Source: Ligula intestinalis (Eukaryota > Platyhelminthes > Cestoda > Diphyllobothriidea > Diphyllobothriidae). From it: a stretch of DNA of 64,000 bases. Under the pieces are notes generated by a model that did not search any database, was not told where the DNA came from, and was given only the letters and a program-made list of their open reading frames with translations. This document shows, piece by piece, positions 1 through 12,135 of this stretch. Positions within the stretch are counted from its first letter, which is position 1. Every line of letters begins with the position of its first letter. The stretch covers positions 16,838,864 to 16,902,863 of the forward strand of contig JAYGXS010000006.1 in NCBI GenBank assembly GCA_036362985.1. Reading direction: 5' to 3'. The position numbers and the translations under genes are program-made.

Positions 1-2284
1 AAATATAACTTCCCTGGAATTTTACACAAAGTCATGCGTATTGTGACTTTACCAGTGAAATAAATGCATAAACTCAGATAAACGCTTCGTTCCGAAGCGT
101 TTAGGTCGTGAATGCTTGAGGTCTCTCACACATAAACTCGCCCTTACCTCGTGGTATTTCAATATGACGATCATCAAGTAGGTTCCTGATGTTACTTTTA
201 CCCAGTGGCTATGTCAAAGGGGCAAAACTACCTGGACAGAAAAACTGGGCCGGCGTTTGGGACCCGTATCTACCGAAGATTCTAATGACAGCTCGGCGGC
301 CAAATTTCAGGTTATATCATTGCGATCCTTGTGTGTTACAATGTTGGCGTAAATTGACGCCATGCGTAACCCAGTTTCGGGGAGTGCGGCAAACCTTAAG
401 AAGGCTAGAGTCCTTAGGCCTAAACGGATCCTTGCTTTTAGGATACTTGTGTGTGCCAATGTTCTTTGGCCCTGCTCCCTGTCCAAAGTCTAAGTACAAA
501 ATAGAACTTTCTAATTTTTTTAATCAGTGCACTCACGCTACAATCTTTAGCTTTTTCTGACCATCAGAATACGGTGTGCGTGGGAGGATCAAGGTGAGTG
601 GTGGATGCAGCGAGGTGTGTCACGCTCCATATCTCAGACAGTTGTGACTCCCATCGCAACAGGTGGATTACCATGCTTTTACCAGACTTGTTGCGTGTTA
701 GATTTAGTAATCCTGTAAAGGGAAGCAGAAACCGGCTCCATGCCTCGAATTCACCCCCTACGCAAAAGACTGTTTTCAGCATAAACAGGGCTTAAGAAGG
801 TCGATTGTTCGCCAGCGCTGATCACCTGAATCACAAATATCACGATGATAGAGGAAATAAAAGTTGGTAGACCGTTGGATGGAGACGATGATGGGAGTAA
901 TGTCGATGCTTACGGATTGGGCATGAAAACAATTTCACCCTATGAGGATACATTCTTAAACTTGGATTTTTTGAAAACCTATTCATCTGGTCTGACGGTA
1001 GTTACGGTTTCTACGGCAGTTGACGTTGATGTAAGCCAGTGTTTGTATATATTTGCCGTCGTTCTATTATTTTGCGTTGATTACTTCATTTGCCAAATTG
1101 TCGTCCAGCACCTTCATCTTGCCCCCCCCCATCCCCCGTGTTTCCTTCTCATTAATCATTCGATCTTACACCTGTGTGTGCGTCTGCATGGCCATAACCT
1201 TCGGCGCTAGATTGGCCGTCATCGGCGCAAGCAAACGAGAACTAGGCGATGGTGTCTGATTTCGGACACACTGAAATACAGCCGGCCGTTCTGTCGTCAC
1301 CTGTGTTATGGAAATGTCCGTGAGTATTCGAAGGCAGTTCGTTCTCGGCATGCTTTCTCCCCCTCTGTTTCTCTTCAAATGAACCTGACAGTGGAGTCTC
1401 AGCTGGTAACTTGCAAACCACTGTCCTCACTTACAGACATTGGCCAGTGCACTAATCTGCCGAGGGCTGAACAAGATTGGAGACAGGTCATTTTAAACAA
1501 CTCGTCGACTTTAATTTCTTCCTGCTACTCAGATGAGTTTTAGTGCCGTGACTGTTATGAACTTGCCTTACGCTTCGATAGTCGCCTGTCCAACACGTTA
1601 TCTCTCCTAATCAGAAAGCAGCAGCTTATTCTATTCTATGAGGCAAGCAAGGATGTCTAAGGTCGGACTGAAACCGGACCAATCAGGTAGTGTCCTTGAG
1701 CGTTTTGCTTGTCGCTGGCACGACGTCTGACTCATCTAAGTGGTTGAATAGGTTTTTTATCCTGGTGGGAACGGGCGCAAAATCAACACGAGCACGGCGT
1801 ATTGACGGAACGAAAAAGCGGCGTGCGAACCAGTACTTTAGACGACGCTCCTTCTAACCATGACTTACATCCCTTGTTAATACTGTTGGCCTTTTCGTAT
1901 TGCAGTGCTACGTTTCGTCACCTGAATAGACGCACGCGAGGTCACAAGTTATGTCAAATGACAGTCAGTCAGTTAGTAGGATATTCTTTATGTCAAGAGA
2001 CAGTCAGGGTAACTCAGTGTGGTTCTGCAGAAATAAACAGCAAGATTAACCGTCGCGATAGGTAGAAAAATGCGAGGTAGAAAACGAAGGAGGGTGGACG
2101 TACATTCGAGGTGCTTAGACGAGCAGTCGTGAATGAAACAGACTCTTTGCTGCTAGTTTATATGGGCATAAGCACACCAGTCCAAAAGAACTAGGGAGCG
2201 AATGAGGACACGGTGCAGGGAACAGAGACCGTAGGGCGTACGTGAAAAGACGCAATTCGATGCTGGAAAGGGGGTGATTTGCAA
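1..2284. other. Non-coding stretch, no supported gene
   Basis: I see no convincing exon. Reading frames are short and lack family motifs. A stretch near 1,640-1,730 shares a block (roughly 'cggact..a..cggaccaatcag.tagt.tcct') with 24,380-24,420, so it holds part of a dispersed repeat. The rest looks like intergenic or intronic sequence. Confidence 0.5.
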
Positions 2285-2322
2285 GCTTACTTGTGCTTGT
2301 TACGGCTGTGATCATGCCTGAT

Positions 2323-3325
2323 CTAGCCGGCCTCAATGATGTCACGAACGGTACCTCTCCATGCGTGGTGATTGGCGGCAGCGGATCTCGAAAGCTCCAC
2401 CCAGTCCCTTCTCCAGCGACGGAGGCCGAAGATAGAAGGTCCAAGAACTGCTTCCATGTCTTGCCGGATGGTGTCTAGCCAGGTCTTCAGTTGCCCTCCT
2501 CTTCGACGTTTCCAGGTGGGCTGCGGTGCCTGGTCGAAGGCAGCGTAGGTAAGCTCGTGGGGCGGATGACGGAGAACGTGTCCAAACCACCTCAGTCGCC
2601 TTTCTTGAATGGCCTGAGATCTCCTCGTGATACGATCGCAGCGGATGCGGTTTGTCTCATTTGAGATGAAGTCGCTATACTTAACTCGCAGGATCGTCCT
2701 CAGGCATCGGTGGTCAAAGACCTCCAGTCTTCGCTCATCTTCAGCGCGCACAGCCCAGCATTCACATCCATTGGGGAGGACTGACCGGATAGATGCAAGG
2801 TATCCACGAATCTTTGTGGCGATTGAGATGTCACGTCGGATCCATAGGCGCTTTCGAAGGAGTGAGAAAACCCAGCAAGCAGCTTCGATACAGGAGACAA
2901 TGTCGTCCTTGCTCTGCCCATTTGGTAGCAGCCTCGCCCCGAGGTATTTAAAGCTGTCTACTTCAAGTTGGTGGCCATTAATCCCCAGGGGTGCCTTTTC
3001 CTGGTTAGGGATGCAGCTCGAGAATAACTTCGTCTTTCCGGAATTTATGGACATGCTTCCGACATAGCGATCTCATTTAACCGCGACACTACTGACTGTA
3101 GACCATCAAAGTTTGAGGCTAACAGCGCAATATCATCGGCGTAGTCAAGATCAGTAAGTCGGCGTCCGGGTGCAAGTTCAACACCGTCCTCTTCATGTAG
3201 GGCTTTGCCGAGAATCCAGTCAATGACGTAGTTAAACAGAATGGGCGAAAGGACGCAGCCCTGTCGGACACCAGACCGGATATCGAATGACTGAGAGAGA
3301 TTGTTGTGGACAAGGACTCGCGGTG
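2323..3325 (-). pseudogene. Reverse transcriptase 3' part, in two further frames
   Basis: After the first frameshift a second frame (about 3,325 to 3,075) carries the GVRQGC motif (3,255-3,272) and the catalytic YADD motif (3,132-3,143). A second shift near 3,065-3,080 moves coding to a third frame that stays open from 3,054 to a stop at 2,323. That last part (243 codons) holds the RT thumb-like region and the RLRWFGHVLR motif typical of RTE/CR1-like C-termini. All catalytic signatures are present but not in one frame. I do not write out a joined product. Confidence 0.8.
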
Positions 3326-5394
3326 GTAGACCGATAGAAGGCCTTAATCATCGCAATGAGTTTGGTCGGCATTCCATCCAGTTCCATTATTTGCCACAGG
3401 GACTCACGATGGATGGAATCGAATGCGGTGGCAAAGTCGACGAAGCAAACGGCCGTCGGTTGCTGGTAGCTATGGCGGAATTCTAGAGTGCGCCTCAGTG
3501 TGAATATTTGATCCGCACATCCATGCCCAGCTCGGAATCCGGCTTGGTTGGGTCGTGTCCTGGAGTCACGTACAGACTGGAAGCGCCTGAGAAGAACAAC
3601 AGCGAAGATCTTTGCAGCAACATCGGTAAGGCTTATGCCACGGTAGTTCTCGCATCTTGTCTTATCTCCCTTCTTGTGGACAGGTGTAAGGATACCTAAG
3701 TCCCAGTCATCGGGAACGGTCTCTTCTCGCCACGCCTGTACAATCACCTCATGGAGCCGAGGAGCCAGGGTGTCGACACAGGACTTGTAGATTTCTGCAG
3801 GAATACCGTCCTCTCTGCACGCCTTGTTGTTGCGTAGCCTCTGCATTGCATCGGTAACTTCGTCTTCGGAAGGGATGGCACATGACACTGCGTAGGCAGG
3901 AGAGGATTGAAAATCCGCTGTGGAGGAGAGGGAGGGTGTGCTGGGTTGTTCGTCAAAGTTGAGTAGGTGCTCGAAGTGTTCACGCCAGCGATCGACCTTG
4001 GCCGAGTTGTCGGCAATAAATCCTTCATTCACATCGCGAACAGAATCACAGAGTGTCGGGGGCTTACCACTAACCTGGCGTATGATTTGGTACAATTTTC
4101 GGGTGTCACCAACATTAGAAGCCTGCTCCATAGAAGTCGCCGTTTCGGACCAATACTTCTGCGGATCATCTCCAGCCGACTTTGCTGTCAGCTTTCGAAG
4201 TTGGCGGAAGGAGGCATCGTTCCGGGACCTAGCTCGAGTCTTCTCGGCCGATAGCTGCAGGGTTCTTCCGCTGATCCAGTCACTGCGGCACCGCTGAGTG
4301 AATCCGAGAATCTTCTCAGCTGCCCCATAGATGGATGTCTTCAGTGATGGCCACTTGCTACTGCCCTCGTTGTCAGCCTGCGTCATAAGACGGGACTGGA
4401 TTTCTGTGCTTAAAGCCTGGGTAGTGTTGGTTTGCCGGAGCTTTGCGACATCAAGGTGTCTCGCACGTGGGAGTTTGGGCACAGATGAGAGGTGAATCTT
4501 CAGGCGCGTGCGAGCGAGAACATGGTCAGACCCGTGGACGCTACCAGTTTTGGCACCTCGTATCGACCTGCTATCGTGGACCCAGCTGCGAAACCGTGAA
4601 CCAACTAGAATGTAATCGATCTGACTGGCGGTACGGTCATCGTTCGAATACCAAGTCAGTAGATGTTTGTGACGATGCTGAAAGCATGTGTTGGTAACAA
4701 ACAGTCGGCCCTGTTCGGCAAACTGCAGCATCCTCTCATCATTGTCCGTTCGAGAGCCAAGCCCAAAACGACCAAGAAGGTGGCTGTTTGTCGGGTCACC
4801 GGGTCCAGTCCGACCATTCCAGTCCCCAGCAACAATTAGCAGATCTCGACGAGGGAGTCGTTCAACTAGCTCCTGCAGCTGCGAGTATAAATTATCTTTC
4901 TCTTGCTGTTCAGCCGCCGACGTAGGTGTATACACAGATACGACCGAGATGTTCGTAAATTGGCCTTTTAGTCGAACATAGGCCATTCGGTCGTTGACTG
5001 GTTCCCATGCTATTAGTGCACGGTTAGCTTTTTCCGAGAGGGCAATAGCCACACCGTGTCTACCAGTTGAGTCACTCGGACCGCTGTGATACAAGGGGAA
5101 ATGAGAATCGACCCCCGGGATTTTGATTTCTCGGGCGCCTGAGTCGGGGAGTCGGACCTCTGACAAGCAACAAACATCCACGTGATATTCATGGAGACTG
5201 TGCGCTGTCAGACTTTGAGTACCAAGTTCCAGAAATCTTCGCACATTCCAGCATCCAATACCAAGTGTCCGTTTTTTATTTAGCAGTCCAGCTTGCACAT
5301 TATTCGCCCGCACCACCGGACAAGGGTTGCGGAGCGCGTCGGTTCCCGCGGACGCCGTAGCATGGGTCGTAAAATCGTAAGTTGACATGTTCAT
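3232..5394 (-). pseudogene. Endonuclease-reverse transcriptase, 5' part (720 codons open)
   Basis: The open frame begins at an ATG at 5,394. Residues ~45-55 carry the start of the endonuclease fold (GIGCWNVRRF), followed by CLSEVR, VAGDWNGRTG and the catalytic HGSDH near residue 290. The reverse transcriptase begins after ~residue 500: NYRGISL, QAGFRAGHGC and the FVDFATAFDS motif that carries the first catalytic aspartate. The frame then shifts around 3,325 and ends out of frame at 3,232. Order and spacing fit RTE/craniofacial-development-protein-2-like LINE proteins. Without the frameshift the protein would continue into the next entry, so this copy is probably dead unless the shift is a sequencing error. 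Confidence 0.85.
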
Positions 5395-5594
5395 GAGGTT
5401 TCTTGGGAATTTTTAATGCAGGTGGGTCCCCAACGGCTGCTCGGATTCTTTGTTCGAGGTTGTCTCCTCTAGAACTTTGGCTCAAGAATATAACCACAAG
5501 GCAGTGGTGTTGGTGGCAAGCAAACCTATTTAATGGCGGTTCTTGCTCACCATGTCAAAGTGTCATCATTGGGCCTTGCGGCATTTTATAAGGC

Positions 5595-6301
5595 AGTCGG
5601 TGCGTCAGACCTCAGCCCACCGCGCCCTGGTAACACTGTCGCTGCTGCGTCCGTGACTGCTTATTCGCCAGACCCGGGAGCCTGCTTATTTCGCAGCTAA
5701 CCTTCACTGAAGGCCGCGCCACTATCCGCCACCAGTGGACGCGCCAGGTAGCCCGCAGCTTGGCTAACGGGTAACCCTCCTTTCCCGGGTAACCCGCCTT
5801 CATCTGGTAAGCGTTTGAGGACAGCGGTGGTGACAGCTGTAATCGAGCCCGAGGGAGAGAGACTCAACAGCAAGTAGCTCTTGAAACAGTTATCTCTTGA
5901 TGCAGAGGGGGGCGGAATCATTATGGGAAAAGGTGGTTAAAGTCAAGAAAGCCGAACGGGGGTGGGTACAGTATTAAATTACCACTTAAGTGGTAATTGG
6001 CCGGGGGACTAGTTTTAACACCAGTTTGCATTCGACCGGAAGCGAAAGGGTCAACTCCTAACACGCAGTTAACAGCTCTTTCGACAATTTACCTTTAATA
6101 ATGGCCATAGAGCGCACTTGGCGTCCATGGGAGTAGTTGTATAACACTGCTACGTCCCGCCAGAACTTTGTTTCTCAAAACGGATACTCATGCGATGGTA
6201 TTTTTTTAGTCTCTTGGGACCTTTTTCTCTTTGCCGTCCCTCGTGTGCAATTGTTACAAGCTTATCCCCAACTGTCTGTTTTCCCTTCTTTTGCCGCACA
6301 G
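5595..6301. other. Intron or intergenic spacer
   Basis: No gene is visible. The last ~60 bases form a pyrimidine-rich tract leading to the acceptor AG at 6,300-6,301 used by the first recognised exon of the plus-strand gene. Confidence 0.5.
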
Positions 6302-6735
6302 GATGCCCAATCTCACATTTTCAATGAGGCCAATCCTCTAGAGGAGGCCATCTTAGCCATTCGGACCCAGATTCGTGAGGTTGCCGCCTTGCCAGCTGAT
6401 CTAGACCTGCTCGATCCATCGGCTGCAGATGCGGCGGTGGCAGCCAGTGGCAGTGGCTTAAATCTTAAACTTCGTTCCGCCCCCCTGACCCTGGGCGAGA
6501 GGCGTCTAGGCGGAGGGTCCGAGGGCACCGCCGGGAGTGGACCCTCTGTTGCGGGCATGTCGATCGCAACGGGCAGCGCCGCACTCTCCTACGCCGCCGC
6601 CTGTCCCCTCCTGCCCTCGGATGCCTCCCTTCGCAGCGGTGGCTGCGCTGGCTTCAAGTCTTCTCAATTGAGCCTCAGTTCTACTGCTTCTAGCGCCTTT
6701 AGCGGGTTGACCGGCGCAGTGATCGGAGGTGGTGG
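6302..6735 (+). CDS. Exon 1 (first recognised) of unidentified Ser/Gly-rich protein gene
   Basis: The exon follows a pyrimidine-rich tract and AG and opens in phase 0. It reads without stops to the assembly gap. It starts with a mixed acidic/hydrophobic segment, probably helical (NPLEEAILAIRTQIREV), then turns into Ala/Gly/Ser-rich low-complexity sequence. A possible donor gives a phase-1 end at 6,728 (G|GTGGTG), which would match the phase of exon 2. Equally, the Gly codons may run on into the gap at 6,736. GC content is well above the flanks, as expected for coding sequence here. I do not recognise the family; there is no catalytic or zinc-binding motif in this part. The 5' part of the gene lies to the left or outside the window. 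Confidence 0.6.
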
Positions 6736-6745
6736 NNNNNNNNNN
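6736..6745. other. Assembly gap (10 N)
   Basis: Ten N bases directly after a GGT repeat at the end of exon 1. The true length is unknown, so the exon end and donor site are uncertain. Confidence 0.95.
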
Positions 6746-7194
6746 ACCTTTCACACGAGAAAAGGCAGTTACAGCTTATGAAGTGTTGCCAAAAAGCAAG
6801 AGAAACCCGAGTGGTTATTTCTGAATCATCTGCTGTTCCAATTTAATATACATTAAGTTGAGCACTGAGTTTAGCGCTCTAACACTTGTGCATTCGGCTC
6901 ATTGTGCACTGTTTATTTCTAGAATATCTCGAGCCGCGTAAAGCTTGACGGTCATCGATTTGGCCGCATTTAAGGTCTGAATAGGGGTTGACTCGCAACA
7001 AATGTTCAGTAGCAATTGAAAACAGTTTTTTACAAAGGCAAATGAATATATGCGGGTCATTGCTAATTTATCTGCCGCCCTGTCTCCAGTCAACCAACCC
7101 TACCACATCCACAGCTCTGAGGTTTGAAACCCTGTTATGTGTTAATCCTTTAAACTCGTTATTCCGTCTATTGATCCCATACGGTGGCTAGAGC

Positions 7195-7870
7195 TCCAAT
7201 CCAAAAAGGACCATTGTAGGTTAGTGTCTGCTCAGAAGACACTATTGAAGAGGAACCCAAGTAAATCCAGGACTTACTCCGTGAGAACAGATATCCTGAG
7301 CGATTTATTACCAAGAATATGGCTGCATGAGTTGGTGCCTATCCAAAAGAATACAGGAACACCTCGCGCTTTGGCTAAGGAACGGTGAAGTCAGTACCAG
7401 CAGGACCATGAACAGCTCAATTCTAGCACGCATGGTGGATTCCGGACATCAGGTGGACCCCGACGAAGCCTTCAGGGTGATCTACAAGGTCTCACCAAAC
7501 TACCCTAAGTCACTTGGTCAGCGCCTATTAGCTACAACAGAAGCAACTGCTATCCGGTTGAAGAATCCGATTTTGTGCGCACCAAGGAGCCTGCTGCAAG
7601 CTCCAAGCTTAGCATGGCCAACGGCCACCTAGCTACCGGCATTTTCCGAGCCTCCTCTCTCCCTTTCCCCCCCCCCCTCTTCCTAATTACCGCTTAATCA
7701 GCCGCTTGTTTTTACTCCAACCCCTCCCCTACCCCGTGGACTAATTTGCTTGTAACGCTGAACATAATTTACCTGCAATTTTACATTTTCCACTGTATCC
7801 CCCTCCCATATAAATGTAATGGCCTGATGAGAATTTATTGGAAGTATGCGTATGCTCGCCAATTGCTCTT
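7195..7870 (+). mobile_element. Penelope-like element fragment (family PLE-A), internally deleted
   Basis: Two stretches match the PLE protein encoded at 25,657-26,745 on the other strand. At 7,229-7,329 the frame reads the linker after RT (CSEDTIEEE ... ENRYPERFITKNMA) with an in-frame stop. At 7,338-7,632 it reads the end of the GIY-YIG region (LSKRIQEHLALWL, then LGQRLLATTEATAIRL). About 80 codons, including the GIY-YIG core, are missing between them. A 3' untranslated part with a hammerhead-like fold follows at 7,820-7,861. The copy is dead and lies in an intron of the plus-strand gene. Confidence 0.8.
7820..7861 (+). ncRNA. Hammerhead ribozyme-like motif, PLE-A 3' region (degraded)
   Basis: Stem I TGGC (7,820-7,823) pairs with GCCA (7,858-7,861) and flanks an intact CTGATGA core (7,824-7,830). 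Stem III can form AGUAU:GUAUGCU with wobble pairs. The GAAA core has changed (ggaag), so cleavage activity is unlikely in this copy. Related copies lie at 25,607-25,650 (minus) and 52,244-52,285. Confidence 0.55.
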
Positions 7871-8039
7871 CGGATAACTTGCAATCATATGTGTTCATTG
7901 TACGCCAGTAGCCTGCACAGGTAGCCCGTATCCACTGTCCTGACTGCTCGTATCTTACACGCTTATGTGCAGACTCACCTGCACCTGCTTCCTGCCTAAT
8001 CGAGGCGCAGCCAGCTATAACATGGTTTTTGTTTCACGT

Positions 8040-8245
8040 ACGTCCGGCCCTCCTCTCTCCCCAGTGTTTTTGACTCTGTCAAGAGACCTGGCACGGGCGG
8101 ATGGGAGAGAAGAGAGTGTAATAGATACGGGACAAGTCTTCTATCAATTTAAATGAACTCACGCGCAAGTTAGGCTGCTGCAGCACGTAATGGGCGTCGT
8201 CGGACTCGATGGTCGAATTGTCGTGACATGTTTCGCAACTTTTGG
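8040..8245 (+). repeat. Dispersed repeat, family C (copy 1)
   Basis: Shares order and short blocks (ctctgtc..., gtg.g.(g)tagat, cactca/actcacg, gggcgtcgtcggactcgatg...ttg) with copies at 14,895-15,220 and 60,990-61,335. It is diverged and its edges are approximate. Confidence 0.4.
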
Positions 8246-9789
8246 ACGTTCCGTTTCCTTGTAACAAGTACCACTAAAGATCACTGACTTAGTGTTCTCT
8301 TTTCCTCCGAAAATAGGACTCTACCGGCGCCTGTGGTGATGCACTGAGTCTCTTCGATGCCCACAACGTCGACATGATGAGTCTTAATTCCTCCAACTCG
8401 GCCGGTTTTGAACCCAACGACAGGACCTCGCGTAAGGCTGACGCTTTTCTTGTTGAGTTCAAACGATCCCACTCTCCCTCCTTCCCTTAGTGTGTTTATT
8501 TTATTTCTTCATTGAATATCTTCAAGGCCTCTTCTAAGTGTAAGCACTAAATGCCTTCTCTTCGCCATTGGCGGTCATAGTAGCTCATATGTGTTCACGT
8601 AGCCTCCTTTGGGGGATATACTCCTGACAAGGCAACTACCTACTAATTCACAAGGCGGCCAGGACGAAGCTAGGCCTAAAAACAGCCGTTTCGTACTTAT
8701 CCATACGTTTGATCCCACAACCACACTGTTTTCTGTCCTTTCGCTCTAGAACACTCCAGCTCTGTAAACTGTAAGCTCATAGATATGTGATTCCCGCTCC
8801 TGAGTTTCCCGACATCTTTTCTAGTCGCCTGTGGTTTTTTTCCTTTTTGACTTGATATGTGTTAACACTCGCCGCGCTTCTTTCTCTGTTCGTCTTCTTT
8901 TTCCCCTTTCTCGCCCATCCTCCCATTAGCTTTTATGCGTTTTGCGCACTCTTCTCCGCCTCCCTCGCGTCCTTTGTTTTCGAAAATCGTTTCCGCTCTT
9001 TTTTCACATATCCCTTGGGCAACCAAGCCTAGACGAATTATTCGAGTCGGACGCGCGCGCACAACCCGTTAAACTGAGCCGGTGCGACAGCCGTAGCAGC
9101 GGCAGCAGTTCTGTATTATTAACTCTGCCTCGCATGCCCACTTCTGCCATACATGCGCTGTGCGCTCGTCAGTACACTGCTGCGTCATCGCTTAGTTTGC
9201 GCACCCCACCGCCGCCGCCCCCTCCACTTTCCCCGTCCCTGTCTGATCTTCTCCACCTCCCAGGCGTCTTGTCATATACATAACGCTGCATTGCCTGCTC
9301 GGTTGAATATGACGGCTGCTGCTGCCTCTGATTTTTGTCTGGGGGCTTATGCATGCTGGTTTGCGCACGCACCTACGCACGGGCGCCTGCGTCCGGGCGC
9401 TAATGCGTTGACGCGCGTAGAACTGGACCAGAACCGACCTTACTAGGCCTTTGCCGGGTTTTTCAATCCAGGGCGATGGAGGAGGTCAGTCCGCGCTGGT
9501 GAATCCCGACAAGCCTCCCCACCAGCGGCGACTGTTTTCTAAATGGTATTATTTTGAGGACGGCTTGTATGCGCATAATCACACTTAATTCTCTGTCTCC
9601 ATAAAGACCTATCGTGTTCTAGTTGCAAGATAAAATCAGAAATAGCCTGTCGCACACATAGTGGGTCAACCTTCTGTCCGCACCAACCAGAGATTTTTCT
9701 CTTAAAGGGCGCGGATTACGCATGTGCCCCCCCCCCACTCCCCAAGAAAAAAGGATACGCGAATAGGAACGCCCCGGCCAAGTAATGAT

Positions 9790-9980
9790 GTTGCCTCTGC
9801 GTATAATTCCAGGAGGCACAAATATTCCCGTGTCGTAGCATAAACCGTAGTCCTAATCCAAGCCCCACTCTAAATTTAACCCCGATCATAATCCTACCCT
9901 TAAGCCTTATCCTGATAAGCTGCACTATAGCGCAAAGCGGGTAGTTTGTGTTCTCATGTTCTGTTTAGAGGATCATATAA
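9790..9980 (+). repeat. Telomere-like dispersed repeat (copy 1)
   Basis: Contains degenerate C-rich units (ccgtagtcctaatcc, aaccccgatcataatcctaccc) followed by 'gcgcaaag.g...gtttgtgttctcatgttctgtttagagg'. The same layout recurs at 11,955-12,135 and 59,815-60,080. Confidence 0.6.
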
Positions 9981-11954
9981 GTAATCCTTATCCCTGAGAC
10001 TCGAAATTAATCCCTTCCGCCGCCTAGCACCCTGCTTGTCGTCCCGTCCCTATAGTGGATGTTTCGTTTCAGCTCACTCTTTTAATTTTACCATCTTAAA
10101 ATATTCGCAGGACAACAGTCGATATTGGTATTGAGTTTTCCTCCACACCTCTCCGTCTTGGTCAGTTCGGACAATCCCCCCACCCCTCCTCCATTCCCCG
10201 TTTCCCATTCCTTTCCCCCTCTTGTAGCATTCACTTGCCGCGGCCTTCTTTCCACTGTCCCACTTCCATCCATAGTCCACTCCGGTTATTTTGTTAGTTG
10301 GAAGGGCTTCCTGCACAAGGCTTCATAACTTTTTGTGTAGCGACGGGCGGCAGCTAAATCCATCGCGGATCTTTTTGCCGTAAATGTCATTGGTTTTTGT
10401 TCAAGCTCTCGACCCTTATCGTTTTTAACTGGGATCCAGGTGGCCTCCCCTTCTATACCTAACTTGGGCGTAAAATCCCTGCAGAAACTTGTACGACTTA
10501 GAGTAAGATGGAGAAAATGCAGACGTTGTCAGTTCATGACTGCTGATGAGTCTGTGTTCTTGCTTGCTGTTTCCTTCATTGTGCTGTTTTCGGAGGGTTT
10601 GGTAGGCCGTACTAAGGGCCACATAGCCACTGATGTCCACTGTGCGCGTGTGTCAGGCCTGCTGTTTTTTCCTGATTACGCGAACTTTTCTCGATCCAGG
10701 ATTTCGCCAGTGTGAAAGATGGGCATGTGTCTGTGCATTGATTTCGCCACCAGAGAATATGGCTTCGTCCTCTTCATTGTCCTCATTTGCGTTCTACAAC
10801 TCGGATCTATGTCGCGGGCCGGGGTTGCATGTGGCCAGGTAGACGTTTGCTGTTTTATCCAGTGACAGCGGAGCCTTAGTTTTCATGATCAAATTTCGAG
10901 TGGCTGATATTCCAGTTGGTTAGCGGTGTTGCTCCCCAAAGGCCTTAGAAGACGCTAGGCTGCCTCAGCGACGCTAGACTTTCGTTTTTACCGTCACCGC
11001 ATCCCTTTTCGACTGCTTCTGACAGTCTTCCAACCCCATCGTCTCCTTCTTTGTCCTTCTGGACCAGTTATGTGTTGTGGCCTCGTATGCGTCCACATCT
11101 GTCAAGTGTTTTACTTCAATTCGAAGAAATTAACTTTTAATGGTTAGCTAAGTGAGAGGCCTTTCATGCAAAGGGCTTCATTATGTAATCCATTATTTTT
11201 TCTATGTAGATGCGTTGCGTCCGCATGCCTCGGGATTTCTTTCGCATGGATAACAAGTTAAGAACACACGCTGGTGCAGACTAACGAGGAAAAACAGAAA
11301 TTACTTTCTAGCCGTCTAGCGGCACGTGGCATCTGAAGAGCCCTCCTGGAATCCCCCTTTCCCCGTAGCACAAGTGCCCTTTCGACAAAAGTAGCTTATG
11401 TAGGCCCACTCATATACCCCTAGTCCCAGTATTTTGTTTTGCGAAAACGGTGGTTATAGAGTTTTCGGGGGTGGGAAAATGGGATAGGCAGAAAAGGAAA
11501 TTTTTAGAAGTAAGTGTTAAGTGAAAAATGTAGTCGAAGTTGCTTCCCGCGGCCGCTGGGAGCAGGTTTTTCCGCATGTAAATTGAAGGTGTGCGCGGTG
11601 CATCGCGCCGCAGACTTTACTAATCTAACCCCAGAACAGTAAGTTGGACCTCAGTTAAGTTGAAGTATACGACCTAACCACCATTTAAATTTTTCGGGAA
11701 ATTCAGGAAATTTGCAGTTTGAGAATCGGGTTTTTCCGCAATAAATTACATGATTCGAAAAATCTGCAGATATAAATCAATAACACTTCTAAATACAGTA
11801 AAATAAAAATGTATTTAGCATTAATTAAAGTATATTCTACTGCATGTCCAAATTCCCCGCCTATAAAACCCTTTAACGACCGTTTTCGTTTGAAGACGTA
11901 CAGAGAATAGGGATTAATGAGTGGGCCTACATAAGCTACTGTTGCCGACCTTTC

Positions 11955-12135
11955 CACGAAGGGTTAATATTCCCAAGTCGTAACCCTAGTCCTAATCCGA
12001 ATTATAACCGTAGCACTGCCCTGGAACCTAAAGTTAACTCAAAATTCACCCTATCCCCAATTTACCCGGCATTTGGCGCAATTAATTTTTATGATGGGCA
12101 GTTTTTGTTCCCATATCGTGTCGAGGCGGCCAAAC
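11955..12135 (+). repeat. Telomere-like dispersed repeat (copy 2)
   Basis: Starts with 'ttaatattcccaagtcgtaaccctagtcctaatccg' and ends with 'ggcagtttttgttcccatatcgtgtcgaggcggcc'. This is the same order of blocks as the copy at 59,815-60,080 (…gtttctgttcccatgtcctgttgaggcggcc). Confidence 0.65.

Larger units (their letters stand above)
2285..5594 (-). mobile_element. RTE-type non-LTR retrotransposon, nearly full length but frameshifted
   Basis: This minus-strand element encodes an apurinic-like endonuclease followed by a reverse transcriptase, as in RTE-clade LINEs, which copy RNA into DNA at a nicked target. The coding part runs from 5,394 down to 2,323 and is interrupted by two frameshifts. 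About 200 bp upstream of the first ATG probably belong to a 5' leader. The 3' edge is placed near 2,285 because a second, degenerate copy at 38,050-38,380 stays alignable to about the same point (shared 'tgcctgatctagccgg'). No poly(A) tail or target-site duplication was identified, so both edges are approximate. Whether it sits in an intron of the plus-strand gene or upstream of it is unclear. Confidence 0.85.

Noticed and set aside
845..1029. Possible first exon (ATG to a GTAAGC donor, ~61 codons)
   Set aside because: Plausible composition and donor, but its phase does not fit exon 1, there is no domain, and no second support.
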